From Rhizobiales bacterium PAR1 (GTDB lineage: Bacteria > Pseudomonadota > Alphaproteobacteria > Rhizobiales > Beijerinckiaceae), in NCBI GenBank assembly GCA_002256205.1, contig NKIW01000005.1, forward strand, positions 124,001 through 188,000: a stretch of DNA of 64,000 nt, read 5' to 3'. How positions within the stretch are numbered: the stretch's first letter is position 1; each line of letters begins with the position of its first letter. This document shows, piece by piece, positions 31,432-40,232 of the stretch. A program made the translations under genes and the position numbers. The notes beneath the pieces are model-generated. The model worked only from the letters and a program-made list of their open reading frames with translations. It searched no databases and was not told where the DNA came from.

Positions 31432-33552
31432 ATGCCGTCCTCCCCCAGCATGAGTTCAGCCCGGTTCCTGCGCCTTCTGGCACTTGCCATCGGTGCGGTG
31501 TCACTTGCCGCGTTTGTCGTCACGCTGACCGGGGTGGGGGACAACGTCCCGCTCTATGTCTCATTGGCGGGGCTGGTGCTGGCCGGCGGCATGCTGGCGC
31601 CGATCCCGCTGGGGGCTTTCGGGCGGTTTTTCGTGGTATTCTATGCCCTTGGCTTTCTCGGTCTCATTCTCCTGTTTCTCGTTGAGCCAGCCCTGCCTGA
31701 AAGCCTGCGCGCGATCATTCCGCCGCCGCTGACCGGCTTTACCGCCGCGGCTTTCGGCGTTCTGGCATTGGCGATGTCACGCGTGCCGGTGGTGGCCAAT
31801 ATCTTCGCGATCGCCGATCCCTATTTCGAGACCGAGGATCGTCTGCCGATCAATCTGCCGTTCTTCGGCACGGTGATCGCGCGCGAGAAATGGGTCGCCT
31901 ATATCCTGCTTGGCGTCATCATCCTGATCAATCTCGGGCAGGTTGGCGTTTCGGTGAAGCTCAGCTTCTGGGGACGTGACTGGCTCGATTCGATCCAGAA
32001 CAAGAACGCGCCGGAGTTCTGGCGTCTGCTGTTTCAGGTCTGGGTGCCGTGGGTCGCGGTGCTGATCGCCTCGAACGTGATCGAGTTCGTGTTGCTCTCG
32101 GTCTACAAAATCCGCTGGCGTGCCTGGACGACCACGCGCCTGATCGCGCGCTGGCTTGATAATGGAACGCATTACCGCCTGCAATTCAATGGCGGCTCAG
32201 TCGATAACCCGGACCAGCGTATTCAGGAAGACGTCAACAAATACATCGCGACGACCTATTCGCTGACGATCAGCATGATCCAGCAGATCTCGACGCTGAT
32301 TTCTTTCGCCGTCATCCTCTGGGGGCTTTCCGCCTCACTGACCATTCCAGGCACGGAAACCAAGGTGCCGGGCCTCTTGTTCTGGATTTCGCTGATCTAT
32401 GCCGCCATCGGCACCTATGTCGCGCACAAGATCGGCCGCCGCCTCATTCCTCTGAACTTCCAGCAGGAGCAATATGAAGCGAGCTTCCGCTTCAGCCTCG
32501 CCCGCCTTCGCGAATATGCCGAGCCGGTGGCGTTGCTCGGCGGTGAGAACGCCGAGAAGAATACCCTCGGCGAGCGCTTCCGCGCGCTGATCGGGAACTT
32601 CTTCCGCATCGTCGGCGTGCAGAAGTGGCTGACGGCCTTCACCCAGCTCTATGGCTCATCGAACAGCGTCATCCCCTATGTGGTTGCCGCGCCGTTCTAT
32701 TTCGTCGGGCAGATCACCTTCGGCGTTCTCAACCAGACCGCTGGCGCCTTCGGGCGTGTCGATGCCGCGCTCGCTTTCTTCATCGACCGTTACTCGACGC
32801 TTGCGGATTTCAAGGCAGTCGTGGATCGTCTTTCGAGCTTCAACCAGTCGATTGATGCTGCCATCGAACGCCGTGAACAATCCGGCATCGAGCGCCACGC
32901 TTCTGCGGGCAATGATATCGCCATTCCCGCGCTCTCGCTCTCACTGCCCGATGGCAAGGTGATCGCCAAGCTGGCTGATCTTGCGCTGCGCAAGGGCGAG
33001 CGCACCCTGCTCGTTGGTCCTTCGGGCTCGGGTAAATCGACGCTGTTCCGCGCCATTGCCGGCATCTGGCCCTTCGGTGCCGGGGTGATCGAACAGCCCG
33101 CGGGCCAATCGGTGATGCTCCTGCCGCAGCGGCCCTATATTCCGATCGGCACGCTCCGGGGTGCGATCAGCTACCCCGCAATTGAAGGCGTGCACGCGGA
33201 AGCCGATATTCAGCGTGCCCTCGACGCCGTGCATCTCCCGGCGCTGAAAACGCGCCTCGATGAGGAGGCGAACTGGTCGCAAATCCTCTCGGGCGGCGAA
33301 CAGCAGCGCCTGGCGGTCGCGCGTGCGCTGCTCGCCAAGCCCGAATGGCTGTTCCTTGATGAGGCGACAGCGGCGCTTGATGAGCCTCTGGAGCAGGCGG
33401 TTTATGCCGCGATCCGCGAGAGCCTTCCGGGCACGACCATCGTCTCGATTGGTCATCGCTCGAGCCTCATTGCCAACCACGACCGCCGCATCGAAATGCG
33501 GCAGGGGGCCGATGGGCTCTATGCGATTGCGGATTCCCCTGTTCGCGCCTGA
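31432..33552 (+). CDS. BacA/SbmA-related ABC transporter with fused ATPase (YddA/BclA type)
   Basis: Inner-membrane protein of 706 residues: three hydrophobic spans at the N-terminus (about residues 10-105), an ABC_membrane_2/SbmA-BacA-like core, then a nucleotide-binding domain from about residue 490. The core signature is WRAWTTTRLIARWL with DNPDQRIQEDV. ATPase motifs are GPSGSGKST (Walker A), LSGGEQQRLAVARALL (signature), WLFLDEATAALD (Walker B) and SIGHRS (H-loop). In Bradyrhizobium the same architecture (BclA) imports antimicrobial peptides and is needed in nodules; others transport cobalamin or fatty acids. The extra N-terminal spans are worth noting. ATG 31432 follows AGAGGAA. Confidence 0.9.
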   Translation: MPSSPSMSSARFLRLLALAIGAVSLAAFVVTLTGVGDNVPLYVSLAGLVLAGGMLAPIPLGAFGRFFVVFYALGFLGLILLFLVEPALPESLRAIIPPPLTGFTAAAFGVLALAMSRVPVVANIFAIADPYFETEDRLPINLPFFGTVIAREKWVAYILLGVIILINLGQVGVSVKLSFWGRDWLDSIQNKNAPEFWRLLFQVWVPWVAVLIASNVIEFVLLSVYKIRWRAWTTTRLIARWLDNGTHYRLQFNGGSVDNPDQRIQEDVNKYIATTYSLTISMIQQISTLISFAVILWGLSASLTIPGTETKVPGLLFWISLIYAAIGTYVAHKIGRRLIPLNFQQEQYEASFRFSLARLREYAEPVALLGGENAEKNTLGERFRALIGNFFRIVGVQKWLTAFTQLYGSSNSVIPYVVAAPFYFVGQITFGVLNQTAGAFGRVDAALAFFIDRYSTLADFKAVVDRLSSFNQSIDAAIERREQSGIERHASAGNDIAIPALSLSLPDGKVIAKLADLALRKGERTLLVGPSGSGKSTLFRAIAGIWPFGAGVIEQPAGQSVMLLPQRPYIPIGTLRGAISYPAIEGVHAEADIQRALDAVHLPALKTRLDEEANWSQILSGGEQQRLAVARALLAKPEWLFLDEATAALDEPLEQAVYAAIRESLPGTTIVSIGHRSSLIANHDRRIEMRQGADGLYAIADSPVRA

Positions 33553-33578
33553 GGGCGCGACGGGCGTTCAGGGTTGTA

Positions 33579-34577
33579 TCAGGCCGAGCGGGCCAGCGGT
33601 GTCTGATGCCGCGCCAACACGGTGGAAAGCCGGTCGAACAGCGGGTTTTCCGCGCTGAAAGCGTATTCCGGTGCGGCGACGAGCACGCGCCGGGCACCCT
33701 GCGAGATCAACGAATCCGAGATCGTCGCGACATCCTTCTTGCTCACCAGCAACGTCAGCGCTTCGGCCGTTTCGGTGAGGATTTCCGCGCCGCGCGCTTG
33801 CAAACCCTCGGCTGTGCCGGAGGGGATCGCGCCGGCAAAATAGGCGCGGAGCTCCCGGTTGGCGCGCGCCTCTTCCTCGGCATTGATACGTGCGAGCACG
33901 AGACGCGCCAGTTCCTGCGCCTCAGGCGTCCAGTCGGCATTGAGCGCCGCGACAAGATTCGCCTCGGATTTCAGCATCGTGCCGTCGTCGAGGATCTTGA
34001 GCGCATTCGCCGCCAGCGTCGAGCCGGTGGTGGTGATATCGACGATCAGATCCGCTGTCCCTGCCGCCGGTGCGCCTTCGGTCGCGCCAAGGCTCTCGAC
34101 GATGCGATAATCCGCAATGCCATGCTTCTTGAAGAAGCGGCGCGTCAGGTTGATGTATTTTGTGGCCACGCGCAGGCGTCGCGCCTGCTTGTGACGGAAA
34201 TCGGCGGCAACTTCCTCGATGTCCGCCATTTCGTGCACGTCGATCCAGGCTTCCGGCACCGCGACGACGACGTTGGCATAGCCAAAGCCGAGCGGGGCCA
34301 GCATCTCGACCTTGCTCGCCGGGTCCGGCAGCGCTTCCTCGATGAGGTCCGCTCCGGTCACGCCGAAATGCACCGCACCGCGCGCCATCTCGCCGACGAT
34401 CTCGGAGGCCGAGAGGAACGCGACCTCGATGCCCGCAAGCCCGGTGACGCTCCCGCGATAATCGCGATCCCCACGCGGCCGCACGATCGGCAGGCCAGCA
34501 CGGGCAAAAAACGCGAAGGTGTTTTCCATGAGGCGGCCTTTGGAGGGCACGCCGATGGTGAGAACGGGCTTGCTCAT
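33579..34577 (-). CDS. hisG: ATP phosphoribosyltransferase
   Basis: First enzyme of histidine synthesis, 332 residues. The catalytic domain opens TIGVPSKGRLMENTFAFF and contains GVTGADLIEEA and the PRPP loop DLIVDITTTGSTLAANALKI. A bacterial short-form HisG is about 210-230 residues; here about 100 extra C-terminal residues (VSKKDVATISDSLISQGARR, VLVAAPEYAFSAENP) resemble the ACT-like regulatory part of long forms. Yet hisZ, the partner of short forms, is adjacent. Both may be a trait of the lineage. It overlaps hisZ by four bases (ATGA). Confidence 0.93.
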   Translation of the reverse strand: MSKPVLTIGVPSKGRLMENTFAFFARAGLPIVRPRGDRDYRGSVTGLAGIEVAFLSASEIVGEMARGAVHFGVTGADLIEEALPDPASKVEMLAPLGFGYANVVVAVPEAWIDVHEMADIEEVAADFRHKQARRLRVATKYINLTRRFFKKHGIADYRIVESLGATEGAPAAGTADLIVDITTTGSTLAANALKILDDGTMLKSEANLVAALNADWTPEAQELARLVLARINAEEEARANRELRAYFAGAIPSGTAEGLQARGAEILTETAEALTLLVSKKDVATISDSLISQGARRVLVAAPEYAFSAENPLFDRLSTVLARHQTPLARSA

Positions 34578-35752
34578 CGCGTCACCTCTCCTGCCGAAAC
34601 CTCTGCTGCGTTCAGCCGGTCGACCCAGATCGCCGCGCCGATGGCCGGGACTTCACGTCCAAGCCGCTCGAACAGGCGATCATAACGCCCGCCCGCTGCG
34701 ATGGGCCGGTCGGGCCGCTCCGCGAGGCGAATATCGAACACGAAGCCGGAGTAATACTCCATGTTGCGGGCAAAGCCGGCGGCGGCCTTCACCGCGCCAA
34801 GCGGCAGGCCACGCGCCTCGATAAAGCCGACGCGATGCTCGAAACGGTCGAGCGCAGCATCCAGCGGCAGGTTCGCCGCCTTGGCGAGCGCCCGGAGGCG
34901 GGTTGTCACATCATCCGGCTCGCCCTCAATGGCGAGGAACTGGCGCAGGATATCGCCCTGCTCGTTGCCGAGCGTCTGTGCGTCTTCCCGCGCGCGCTCG
35001 AGGAAGCGGCCAGCGATATCCTCCGCCGAGCGGCCGCCGGTGGCGGTGATCCCGGCCATCGAGAGAAGGTCTTTCACGAAAGCCTTGGCTTCCACCGGGT
35101 CCGCGCCCTTGAGGGCATCGAGCACGCCGGAATAGCGCGCAAGACCGCGCGGGCTTTCCTTGCGCTCGGCGATCTTTGCGGGGTCGATGAGGCTCGTCAG
35201 GCGCCCTTCACCGAGCGCCAGCGCGAGGCGACGGCTGGTGGCGGCATCAAGGCTGAGCGCATCAAGCACGCCCGAAAACAGCCCGAGATCGCCGATAGTG
35301 ATGGCAAGCCGCGCGGCACCCACGGCCTCGCTGACTGCGCCATAGGTCTCGGCCAGTACATCGGCATCCGCCGCTTCGCGGTCCGTGCGTCCCATGGATT
35401 CGAGACTGACCTGCGTGAACTCACCGCTCTCGCCGGGGCGATGGCGGAACACCGAACCGTAGAATACCTGATCGACGCGGCGGCCAACAACACCGGCCTT
35501 GAGATAGGTGAGGGCGGCGGGAATCGTGAATTCGGGCCTGAGGCACAGCTCCGCACCTTCCTCATCCGAGGTGAGGAACAGGCGGCGGCGGATATCCTCG
35601 CCCGAGAGTTCCAGAAACGGATCGGCGGGCTGAAGCACCGGCACATCGGCACGATGGTAGCCAGCCTTGAGGAAGCGCGCGACGAGCTTTTGCCCGTCCG
35701 CTCCGTCCCTGACTTTGCTCATGCGCACCTTGGTTTCGCTGGTCTCGCTCAT
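34574..35752 (-). CDS. hisZ: ATP phosphoribosyltransferase regulatory subunit HisZ
   Basis: Catalytically inactive paralogue of histidyl-tRNA synthetase that allows allosteric control of HisG, 392 residues. It keeps the class II fold: LQPADPFLELSGEDIRRRLF, CLRPEFTIPAALTYL (motif 2 region) and ARNMEYYSGFVFDIRL (the degenerate HisA-type region), then AAGGRYDRLFERLG. It lacks the C-terminal anticodon-binding domain, which separates it from HisS. The start at 35752 (MSETSETKV) is chosen; another ATG lies at 35722. It is downstream of hisS and overlaps hisG, giving the order hisS-hisZ-hisG. Confidence 0.94.
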   Translation of the reverse strand: MSETSETKVRMSKVRDGADGQKLVARFLKAGYHRADVPVLQPADPFLELSGEDIRRRLFLTSDEEGAELCLRPEFTIPAALTYLKAGVVGRRVDQVFYGSVFRHRPGESGEFTQVSLESMGRTDREAADADVLAETYGAVSEAVGAARLAITIGDLGLFSGVLDALSLDAATSRRLALALGEGRLTSLIDPAKIAERKESPRGLARYSGVLDALKGADPVEAKAFVKDLLSMAGITATGGRSAEDIAGRFLERAREDAQTLGNEQGDILRQFLAIEGEPDDVTTRLRALAKAANLPLDAALDRFEHRVGFIEARGLPLGAVKAAAGFARNMEYYSGFVFDIRLAERPDRPIAAGGRYDRLFERLGREVPAIGAAIWVDRLNAAEVSAGEVTR

Positions 35753-35866
35753 CGCATCCGCCTCGCGAGGGAAATCCCCCATTTGACGAGGCGCATATCA
35801 CACCCCTGCGCATCTGCGCGAGCGGAAACCCGTTTTGGCCTTAATCGATTGCGTTAAGGGGCGGGC

Positions 35867-37444
35867 TTACGCATGCCGCGCGAGCACCTTGCGCACCGCT
35901 TCGACAACCTCTGACACGGGCACTTCGAACTGCGCCTCGGCCTGCTTGGCGAGATAGGTTTCGCGATCCTTCTCGTTCACCAGCGTTGCGCCGAGGATCA
36001 GATCCTTGATCTGCACAGTGCCTTTTTCGCGCTCGTTCGAGCCTTGAATGATCGCAACCGGCGAAGCGCGGCGGTCAGCATATTTCATCTGCGCCTTCAT
36101 GCCGGAAGCGCCGAGGTAAATCTCCGAGCGTATCCCCGCATTACGCAGGTCCGCGACGACCTTCTGGTAGCTCGCCATGCCTTGGGCATCGCGGTCCATC
36201 GCCAGAACCAGCACCGGACCGGGCTCGGGCGTGGTTGAAACCTTGCCGAGAAGCTGCAACGCGGCAAGAAGACGCGAAACGCCGATCGAAAAGCCCGTGG
36301 CGGGCACGGGTTCGTTGAGAAAGCGCGAGACAAGCCCGTCATACCGCCCGCCACCGCCGACCGAGCCAAAGCGGACCGGCTTGCCGTCCTCGTCCTTCAC
36401 CTCGAACAGCAACTCGGCCTCGTAAACCGGGCCAGTGTAATATTCGAGGCCGCGTACGACGGAGGGATCGATGCGGATACGACCGTCATTATACCCGGCT
36501 GCTGAAAGAAACCCCCACATACTCCGGAGTTCAGAAGCACCATCAAGGCCAAGCGACGTCTTCTGAGCGGTGCGCATAACGCCACCCATAATTCCATTCA
36601 AGCGTCGATTTTCGTATTCGCGGATGTCTTCCAGACCAGCGCCATGTTTCGCAGATGGTACTCTTTGAATTGCAAGCGCTTCTTCCGCCATTGCGGGAGT
36701 CTCAAAGAGAACCATAACTTCAGCGATTTGAAGTTCGCTTAATTCCGCACCCTTGGTGAAGTCTCCGCTCTCGTCGCGTCGTCCCTTACCAAGTAAGAGC
36801 CTGACACCTTCAAATCCAAATTTATCCAGTTTATCAATTGCTCTTAGTACCGTCAGTCGCGTTCCCGAGTGCTCTGGCCCACCCAACCCAATCGCCTCCA
36901 TCACGCCATCGAGTACCTTCCGGTTATTGACCTTGATGACGTATTGGCCGCGCGGAACACCCAAGGCTTCGAGCGTATCGGCGGCCATCATGCAGATCTC
37001 GGCATCCGCCGCGACCGAAGCCGCGCCGACTGTATCGGCATCGAATTGCATGAACTGGCGGAAGCGGCCCGGACCCGGCTTTTCGTTGCGGAACACCCAG
37101 CCCGCGCGATAGCTGCGGTAGGGTTTGGGCAGGTTCTGCCAGTTCTCCGCGCAATAGCGCGCGAGCGGCGCGGTGAGATCGTAGCGGAGGCTCATCCACT
37201 GGTCGTCATCGTCGCGCAGAGAGAACACGCCCGCATTGGGCCGATCCTGATCTGGCAGGAACTTGCCGAGGGCATCGGTATATTCAAGGAACGGTGTTTC
37301 GACCGCATCGAAGCCATAGCGCGAATAAACCTCGCGGATGGTCTTCATCATCGCCTCGGTGGCGGCGATATCGGCGGGGCCACGGTCCTGAAGGCCACGC
37401 GGTTTGCGGGCTTCGGTTTTCGATGTCTTGTTCTCTGTACTCAT
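35867..37444 (-). CDS. hisS: Histidyl-tRNA synthetase (with internal low-GC block)
   Basis: Class II aminoacyl-tRNA synthetase, 525 residues. Motif 2 is [20 protein letters not shown], HisA is [18 protein letters not shown] and motif 3 lies in [16 protein letters not shown]-terminal anticodon domain follows ([37 protein letters not shown]). Length fits the longer alphaproteobacterial type. Bases about 36480-36850, encoding roughly residues 200-320, are visibly poorer in GC than both flanks: one 60-base line (36781-36840) has 23 G+C. The protein frame stays intact there. It is followed by hisZ after 114 bases and preceded by a small conserved gene. Confidence 0.96.
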   Translation of the reverse strand: MSTENKTSKTEARKPRGLQDRGPADIAATEAMMKTIREVYSRYGFDAVETPFLEYTDALGKFLPDQDRPNAGVFSLRDDDDQWMSLRYDLTAPLARYCAENWQNLPKPYRSYRAGWVFRNEKPGPGRFRQFMQFDADTVGAASVAADAEICMMAADTLEALGVPRGQYVIKVNNRKVLDGVMEAIGLGGPEHSGTRLTVLRAIDKLDKFGFEGVRLLLGKGRRDESGDFTKGAELSELQIAEVMVLFETPAMAEEALAIQRVPSAKHGAGLEDIREYENRRLNGIMGGVMRTAQKTSLGLDGASELRSMWGFLSAAGYNDGRIRIDPSVVRGLEYYTGPVYEAELLFEVKDEDGKPVRFGSVGGGGRYDGLVSRFLNEPVPATGFSIGVSRLLAALQLLGKVSTTPEPGPVLVLAMDRDAQGMASYQKVVADLRNAGIRSEIYLGASGMKAQMKYADRRASPVAIIQGSNEREKGTVQIKDLILGATLVNEKDRETYLAKQAEAQFEVPVSEVVEAVRKVLARHA

Positions 37445-37476
37445 GAGGCGCGTTTAGCGCATCTCGCGCGGGGTTG

Positions 37477-37707
37477 TCACCCTTCTCGCGCCTTCAGCGC
37501 GAGATAGATATCGAGCAGCTCTTCGACATCGTCGTCATTCGGCGGGCGACCATGCGCGGTATCGAAGCGCGCGGCGATCTCCCGATTGGCGAGCATGAAC
37601 ACCAGCGCCTCGCGCGGCGGATGATCTGACACCCCTCTGGCTTCCTCCGGGCTGACCGTGACGCCGAAGCGGGCAAAAAGCGCCGTCAGAAGCTTGGGCT
37701 CGGTCAT
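37477..37707 (-). CDS. Small conserved hypothetical protein upstream of hisS
   Basis: Protein of 76 residues, not assigned to a family. It reads MTEPKLLTALFARFGVTVSP then a charged helical part with RPPNDDDVEELLDIYLALKA. It is acidic and probably all-helical, with no signal or membrane segment. The start at 37707 has GGGAGAG eight bases upstream; an in-frame ATG at 37761 lacks one. It ends 32 bases before hisS on the same strand and so is probably co-transcribed with the histidine/tRNA genes. Small helical proteins of this sort occur upstream of hisS in related genomes, from memory only. Confidence 0.6.
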   Translation of the reverse strand: MTEPKLLTALFARFGVTVSPEEARGVSDHPPREALVFMLANREIAARFDTAHGRPPNDDDVEELLDIYLALKAREG

Positions 37708-37820
37708 TGAGAACTCTCCCCGCAAGAAAAGGCGGAAAATCCGCCTTTCCCTTGATTTCAACGGGTAGCATGCTCCAATTCGGCTAGCTACACCGTGATC
37801 TTACGCAAACTCTTTGCAGC

Positions 37821-39173
37821 TTACGCAACTGCCTTGATGAGCTTGGCCATCTTGTCGATCAGTTCGTCGATCTGCGCATCCGAGATGATTAGCGGCGGGG
37901 TGAGCGCCAGCGTGTCACCCGTGTTGCGGACCATGAAGCCGAATTCCTCGAAGGCCCGGTGCATCGCGGCAAAGGCGCGCTTGCCGTAGGCATCGGGCAG
38001 GGAGGCAAGATCGATCGCCGCCGTGAGGCCCACGGTGCGGATATCGAGCACGTTCGGCAGACCCTTGAGGGTCATGACGGCATCGGCCCAGCGCGGCTCC
38101 AGCTTCTTCGTGCGTTCGAAGAGGTCTTCATCGCGGTAGACGTCGAGCGTCGCCATGCCCGCCGCGCAGGCGAGCGGATGCGCGGAGTAGGTATAGCCGT
38201 GGAAGAACTCGGCCATATGCTCCGGGCCCTTCATGAAGGCCTCGTGGATGTGCTTGCGCGCAATGACACCGCCCATCGGCACGGTGCCGGAAGTGACACC
38301 CTTCGCGAAGGTAATGAGATCGGGCACCACGCCGTAACGTTCGGCGGCAAAGGCGCTGCCGAGACGGCCAAAGCCGGTGATGACTTCGTCGAAAATCAGC
38401 AGGATGCCGTATTTGTCGCAGATCTGGCGCAGGCGTTTGAGGTAGCCCTTCGGCGTCGGCAGAACGCCGGTCGAACCGGCCATCGGCTCGACAATCACGG
38501 CGGCGATGGTCGAGGCGTCATGCAGCGCGACGATCCCTTCGAGCGCATCGGCGAAATGCTCGCCGTATTCCGGCTCGCCCTTGGTGAAGGCCTGCTTGGC
38601 ACGATCATAGGTGTGCGGGAGGTGGTCGACACCCGGCATCAGTGCCATGGCATAGGCCTTGCGGTTCGGCGAAATGCCGCCGACCGAAATGCCGCCGAAC
38701 CCGATGCCGTGATAGCCACGCTCGCGGCCGATCATGCGGAAGCGGTTCGATTCGCCCTTCGCATGCCAGTAGCCGAGCGCCATCTTCAGCGCGGTATCGA
38801 CCGCCTCCGAACCGGAGTTGACGAAGAATACATGGTCGAGGTCGCCCGGCGCCATCGAAGCGATGCGCGAGGCAAGCTGGAAGCCCAGGGGATGCGCGAA
38901 CTGGAACGGCGGCGCGTAATCGAGCGTCTCAGCCTGCGCCTGAATGGCCGCAACGATATGGTCGCGGTTATGGCCGGCGTTGCAGCACCAGAGGCCGGCG
39001 GTCGAATCCATAATCGCCCGGCCATCGGCAGTGTAATAGTGCATATCCTTCGAGCGCTGGACAATGCGCGGGGTCTTCTTGAAGGCCCGGTTTGCCGTAA
39101 ACGGCATCCAGAAGGCGTCGAGATCGTTTGGCTGCGTCTCGGTGGTCATGGGCTTTGCGCCAGATCTAGGCAT
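37821..39173 (-). CDS. Class III aminotransferase, omega-amino acid:pyruvate transaminase type
   Basis: PLP enzyme of 450 residues moving the terminal amino group of beta-alanine or similar amines to pyruvate. The N-terminal DAFWMPFTANRAFKKTPRIV and DSTAGLWCCNAGHNRDHI are very close to the omega-amino acid:pyruvate transaminase pattern. FVNSGSEAVDTALKMA binds the PLP phosphate, IFDEVITGFGRLG has the PLP-ring Asp, and LITFAKGVTSGTVPMGG the Schiff-base Lys. ATG 39173 is favoured by GGAGAG upstream; 39149 is the alternative. No beta-alanine or malonate semialdehyde genes adjoin it. Its 3' end has a 20-base partial repeat (CTTACGCAA at 37802 and 37820). Confidence 0.92.
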   Translation of the reverse strand: MPRSGAKPMTTETQPNDLDAFWMPFTANRAFKKTPRIVQRSKDMHYYTADGRAIMDSTAGLWCCNAGHNRDHIVAAIQAQAETLDYAPPFQFAHPLGFQLASRIASMAPGDLDHVFFVNSGSEAVDTALKMALGYWHAKGESNRFRMIGRERGYHGIGFGGISVGGISPNRKAYAMALMPGVDHLPHTYDRAKQAFTKGEPEYGEHFADALEGIVALHDASTIAAVIVEPMAGSTGVLPTPKGYLKRLRQICDKYGILLIFDEVITGFGRLGSAFAAERYGVVPDLITFAKGVTSGTVPMGGVIARKHIHEAFMKGPEHMAEFFHGYTYSAHPLACAAGMATLDVYRDEDLFERTKKLEPRWADAVMTLKGLPNVLDIRTVGLTAAIDLASLPDAYGKRAFAAMHRAFEEFGFMVRNTGDTLALTPPLIISDAQIDELIDKMAKLIKAVA

Positions 39174-39235
39174 CGGGTCTCTCCACAGGGCCTAAAGGAT
39201 ACGGGGGCCAGAAGGGGCAACGGCAGGCTTGCAAG

Positions 39236-39273
39236 GACTTGAACACGTGTCAAAGACTTGCACACATGTCAGG
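39236..39273 (+). repeat. Two 19-bp tandem units upstream of the transaminase
   Basis: GACTTGAACACGTGTCAAA (39236-39254) is followed by GACTTGCACACATGTCAGG (39255-39273), 15 of 19 identical. Each unit includes a CAC-TGT dyad. The array lies between the transaminase start and the HMA protein gene and could carry a binding site or be a slippage product. Confidence 0.6.
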
Positions 39274-39350
39274 AAGTCGCTGAGGATACGCCCGGCGCGC
39301 GCGGAAACAACCCCTATTTCGCGCCTTCGCATAGTGAATTTAACGGTGGA

Positions 39351-39560
39351 TCAGCCGGAAATCACATCGTAGCCGGCGTTGGTGATGGCCGCGGCGAGAA
39401 TATCGCGCGCCACAGCTGCATCCGAGATGCTCACAGTGCCATCCGCGAGGTTGACGGCCACTGCCGCAGAAGGGGATTTTGCCTTCACGGCCTTCTCGAC
39501 CGCTGCAACGCAGGCCTGACAGCCCATGCCGTCGACTTTCAGGGTGATGGGATCGCTCAT
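39351..39560 (-). CDS. Heavy-metal-associated (HMA) domain protein, CopZ-like
   Basis: Cytosolic metallochaperone-type protein of 69 residues, one ferredoxin-like HMA fold. The metal-binding CxxC sits in VDGMGCQACVAAVEKAVKA. Strand ends VNLADGTVSISDA and AGYDVISG complete the fold. ATG 39560 follows AGGAGCCTGCC. Cu(I) is the usual ligand, but no copper ATPase (copA) or CueR-type regulator is adjacent. It is 23 bases downstream of the RidA-like gene on the same strand, so a shared transcript is likely. Confident fold, uncertain metal. Confidence 0.9.
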   Translation of the reverse strand: MSDPITLKVDGMGCQACVAAVEKAVKAKSPSAAVAVNLADGTVSISDAAVARDILAAAITNAGYDVISG

Positions 39561-39583
39561 GGCAGGCTCCTTTACCGTCAGGA

Positions 39584-40063
39584 TCAGCGTTCGCGCGGGG
39601 CTGCGATGGCGCCGCCCGAAGTCATGGCCGAGCTTACGTCGCCCGCGCCTTCAAACTCAAGAAAGGCGAGATCCGGCTCCTCGCACACCGCCTCGGCCTC
39701 GATTTCAACCAGATAGTCCGGTGCGGCGAGTCCGGCGACCTCAAGATAGGTCGCGGCCACCAGGTGCCCGCCAAGGCGGCGGTCACGGATCGTTCGCCAC
39801 GTTGAAACCATACCCGGCGCGGTGACAAACACCGTGATCCGGATCAAATCGGTGATCGCCATGCCGGCCTCGGCAAGAATCGCCTCGATGTTGTCCCAGG
39901 CCTGTTCGGTCTGTGCGGCAAATCCCTCGACGACGCGGCCATCAAGCGTAGCGCCGACCTGTCCTGCGGTAATCAGGCGCCGTGCGCGGGCCGAATGCAC
40001 GATTCCTTGCGCATAGCGTGAGGCGGGCGGTGTGATCGAGCGCGGATTGACAGCTTTCGGCAT
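39584..40063 (-). CDS. RidA (YjgF/YER057c/UK114) family protein, C-terminally extended
   Basis: Protein of 159 residues; RidA proteins are usually about 125-130. The fold shows YAQGIVHSARARRLITAGQV, EQAWDNIEAILAEAGMAITD and LVEIEAEAVCEE. The key Arg that binds imine/enamine carboxylates, normally in an IxRIxIFV/VCP context, appears as LIRITVFV, while the last conserved EIEAEAV matches Rid subgroups other than the archetype. The C-terminus adds about 30 residues (DLAFLEFEGAGDVSSAMTSG). The start at 40063 is picked because a longer frame upstream to 40138 has no homology. Enamine deaminase activity is possible, not proven. Confidence 0.85.
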   Translation of the reverse strand: MPKAVNPRSITPPASRYAQGIVHSARARRLITAGQVGATLDGRVVEGFAAQTEQAWDNIEAILAEAGMAITDLIRITVFVTAPGMVSTWRTIRDRRLGGHLVAATYLEVAGLAAPDYLVEIEAEAVCEEPDLAFLEFEGAGDVSSAMTSGGAIAAPRER

Positions 40064-40159
40064 GAGAGTCCTGCAGGTTTGCGTCCAGACATGGTGGGCA
40101 TCTTTCTCATGGTGAAAGCCTGCCCGGCCTGTTGGCAAGCGCTATTCGCACCGCTCGCG

Positions 40160-40232
40160 GGTCTGATCCTCTGACGCACGAATCAGACCTTCGACGAAAA
40201 GAAGGCGCAAGAGGGATTTCCACAGCCCTCTT
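40160..40232 (+). promoter_or_regulatory. Two strong dyads in the leader of the TipF-like gene
   Basis: GGTCTGAT (40160-40167) and ATCAGACC (40182-40189) form one perfect inverted repeat. AAGAGGG (40209-40215) and CCCTCTT (40226-40232) form a second. They precede the ATG at 40321 by 89-160 bases. The second is followed by TTGGGG rather than a T run, so it is not a good terminator; an operator or leader structure is possible. Confidence 0.35.

Noticed and set aside
37800-37832. Partial 20-base repeat (CTTACGCAA) at the end of the transaminase gene
   Set aside because: Only about nine identical bases; too short to claim duplication, though it recalls the lepA tail duplication.
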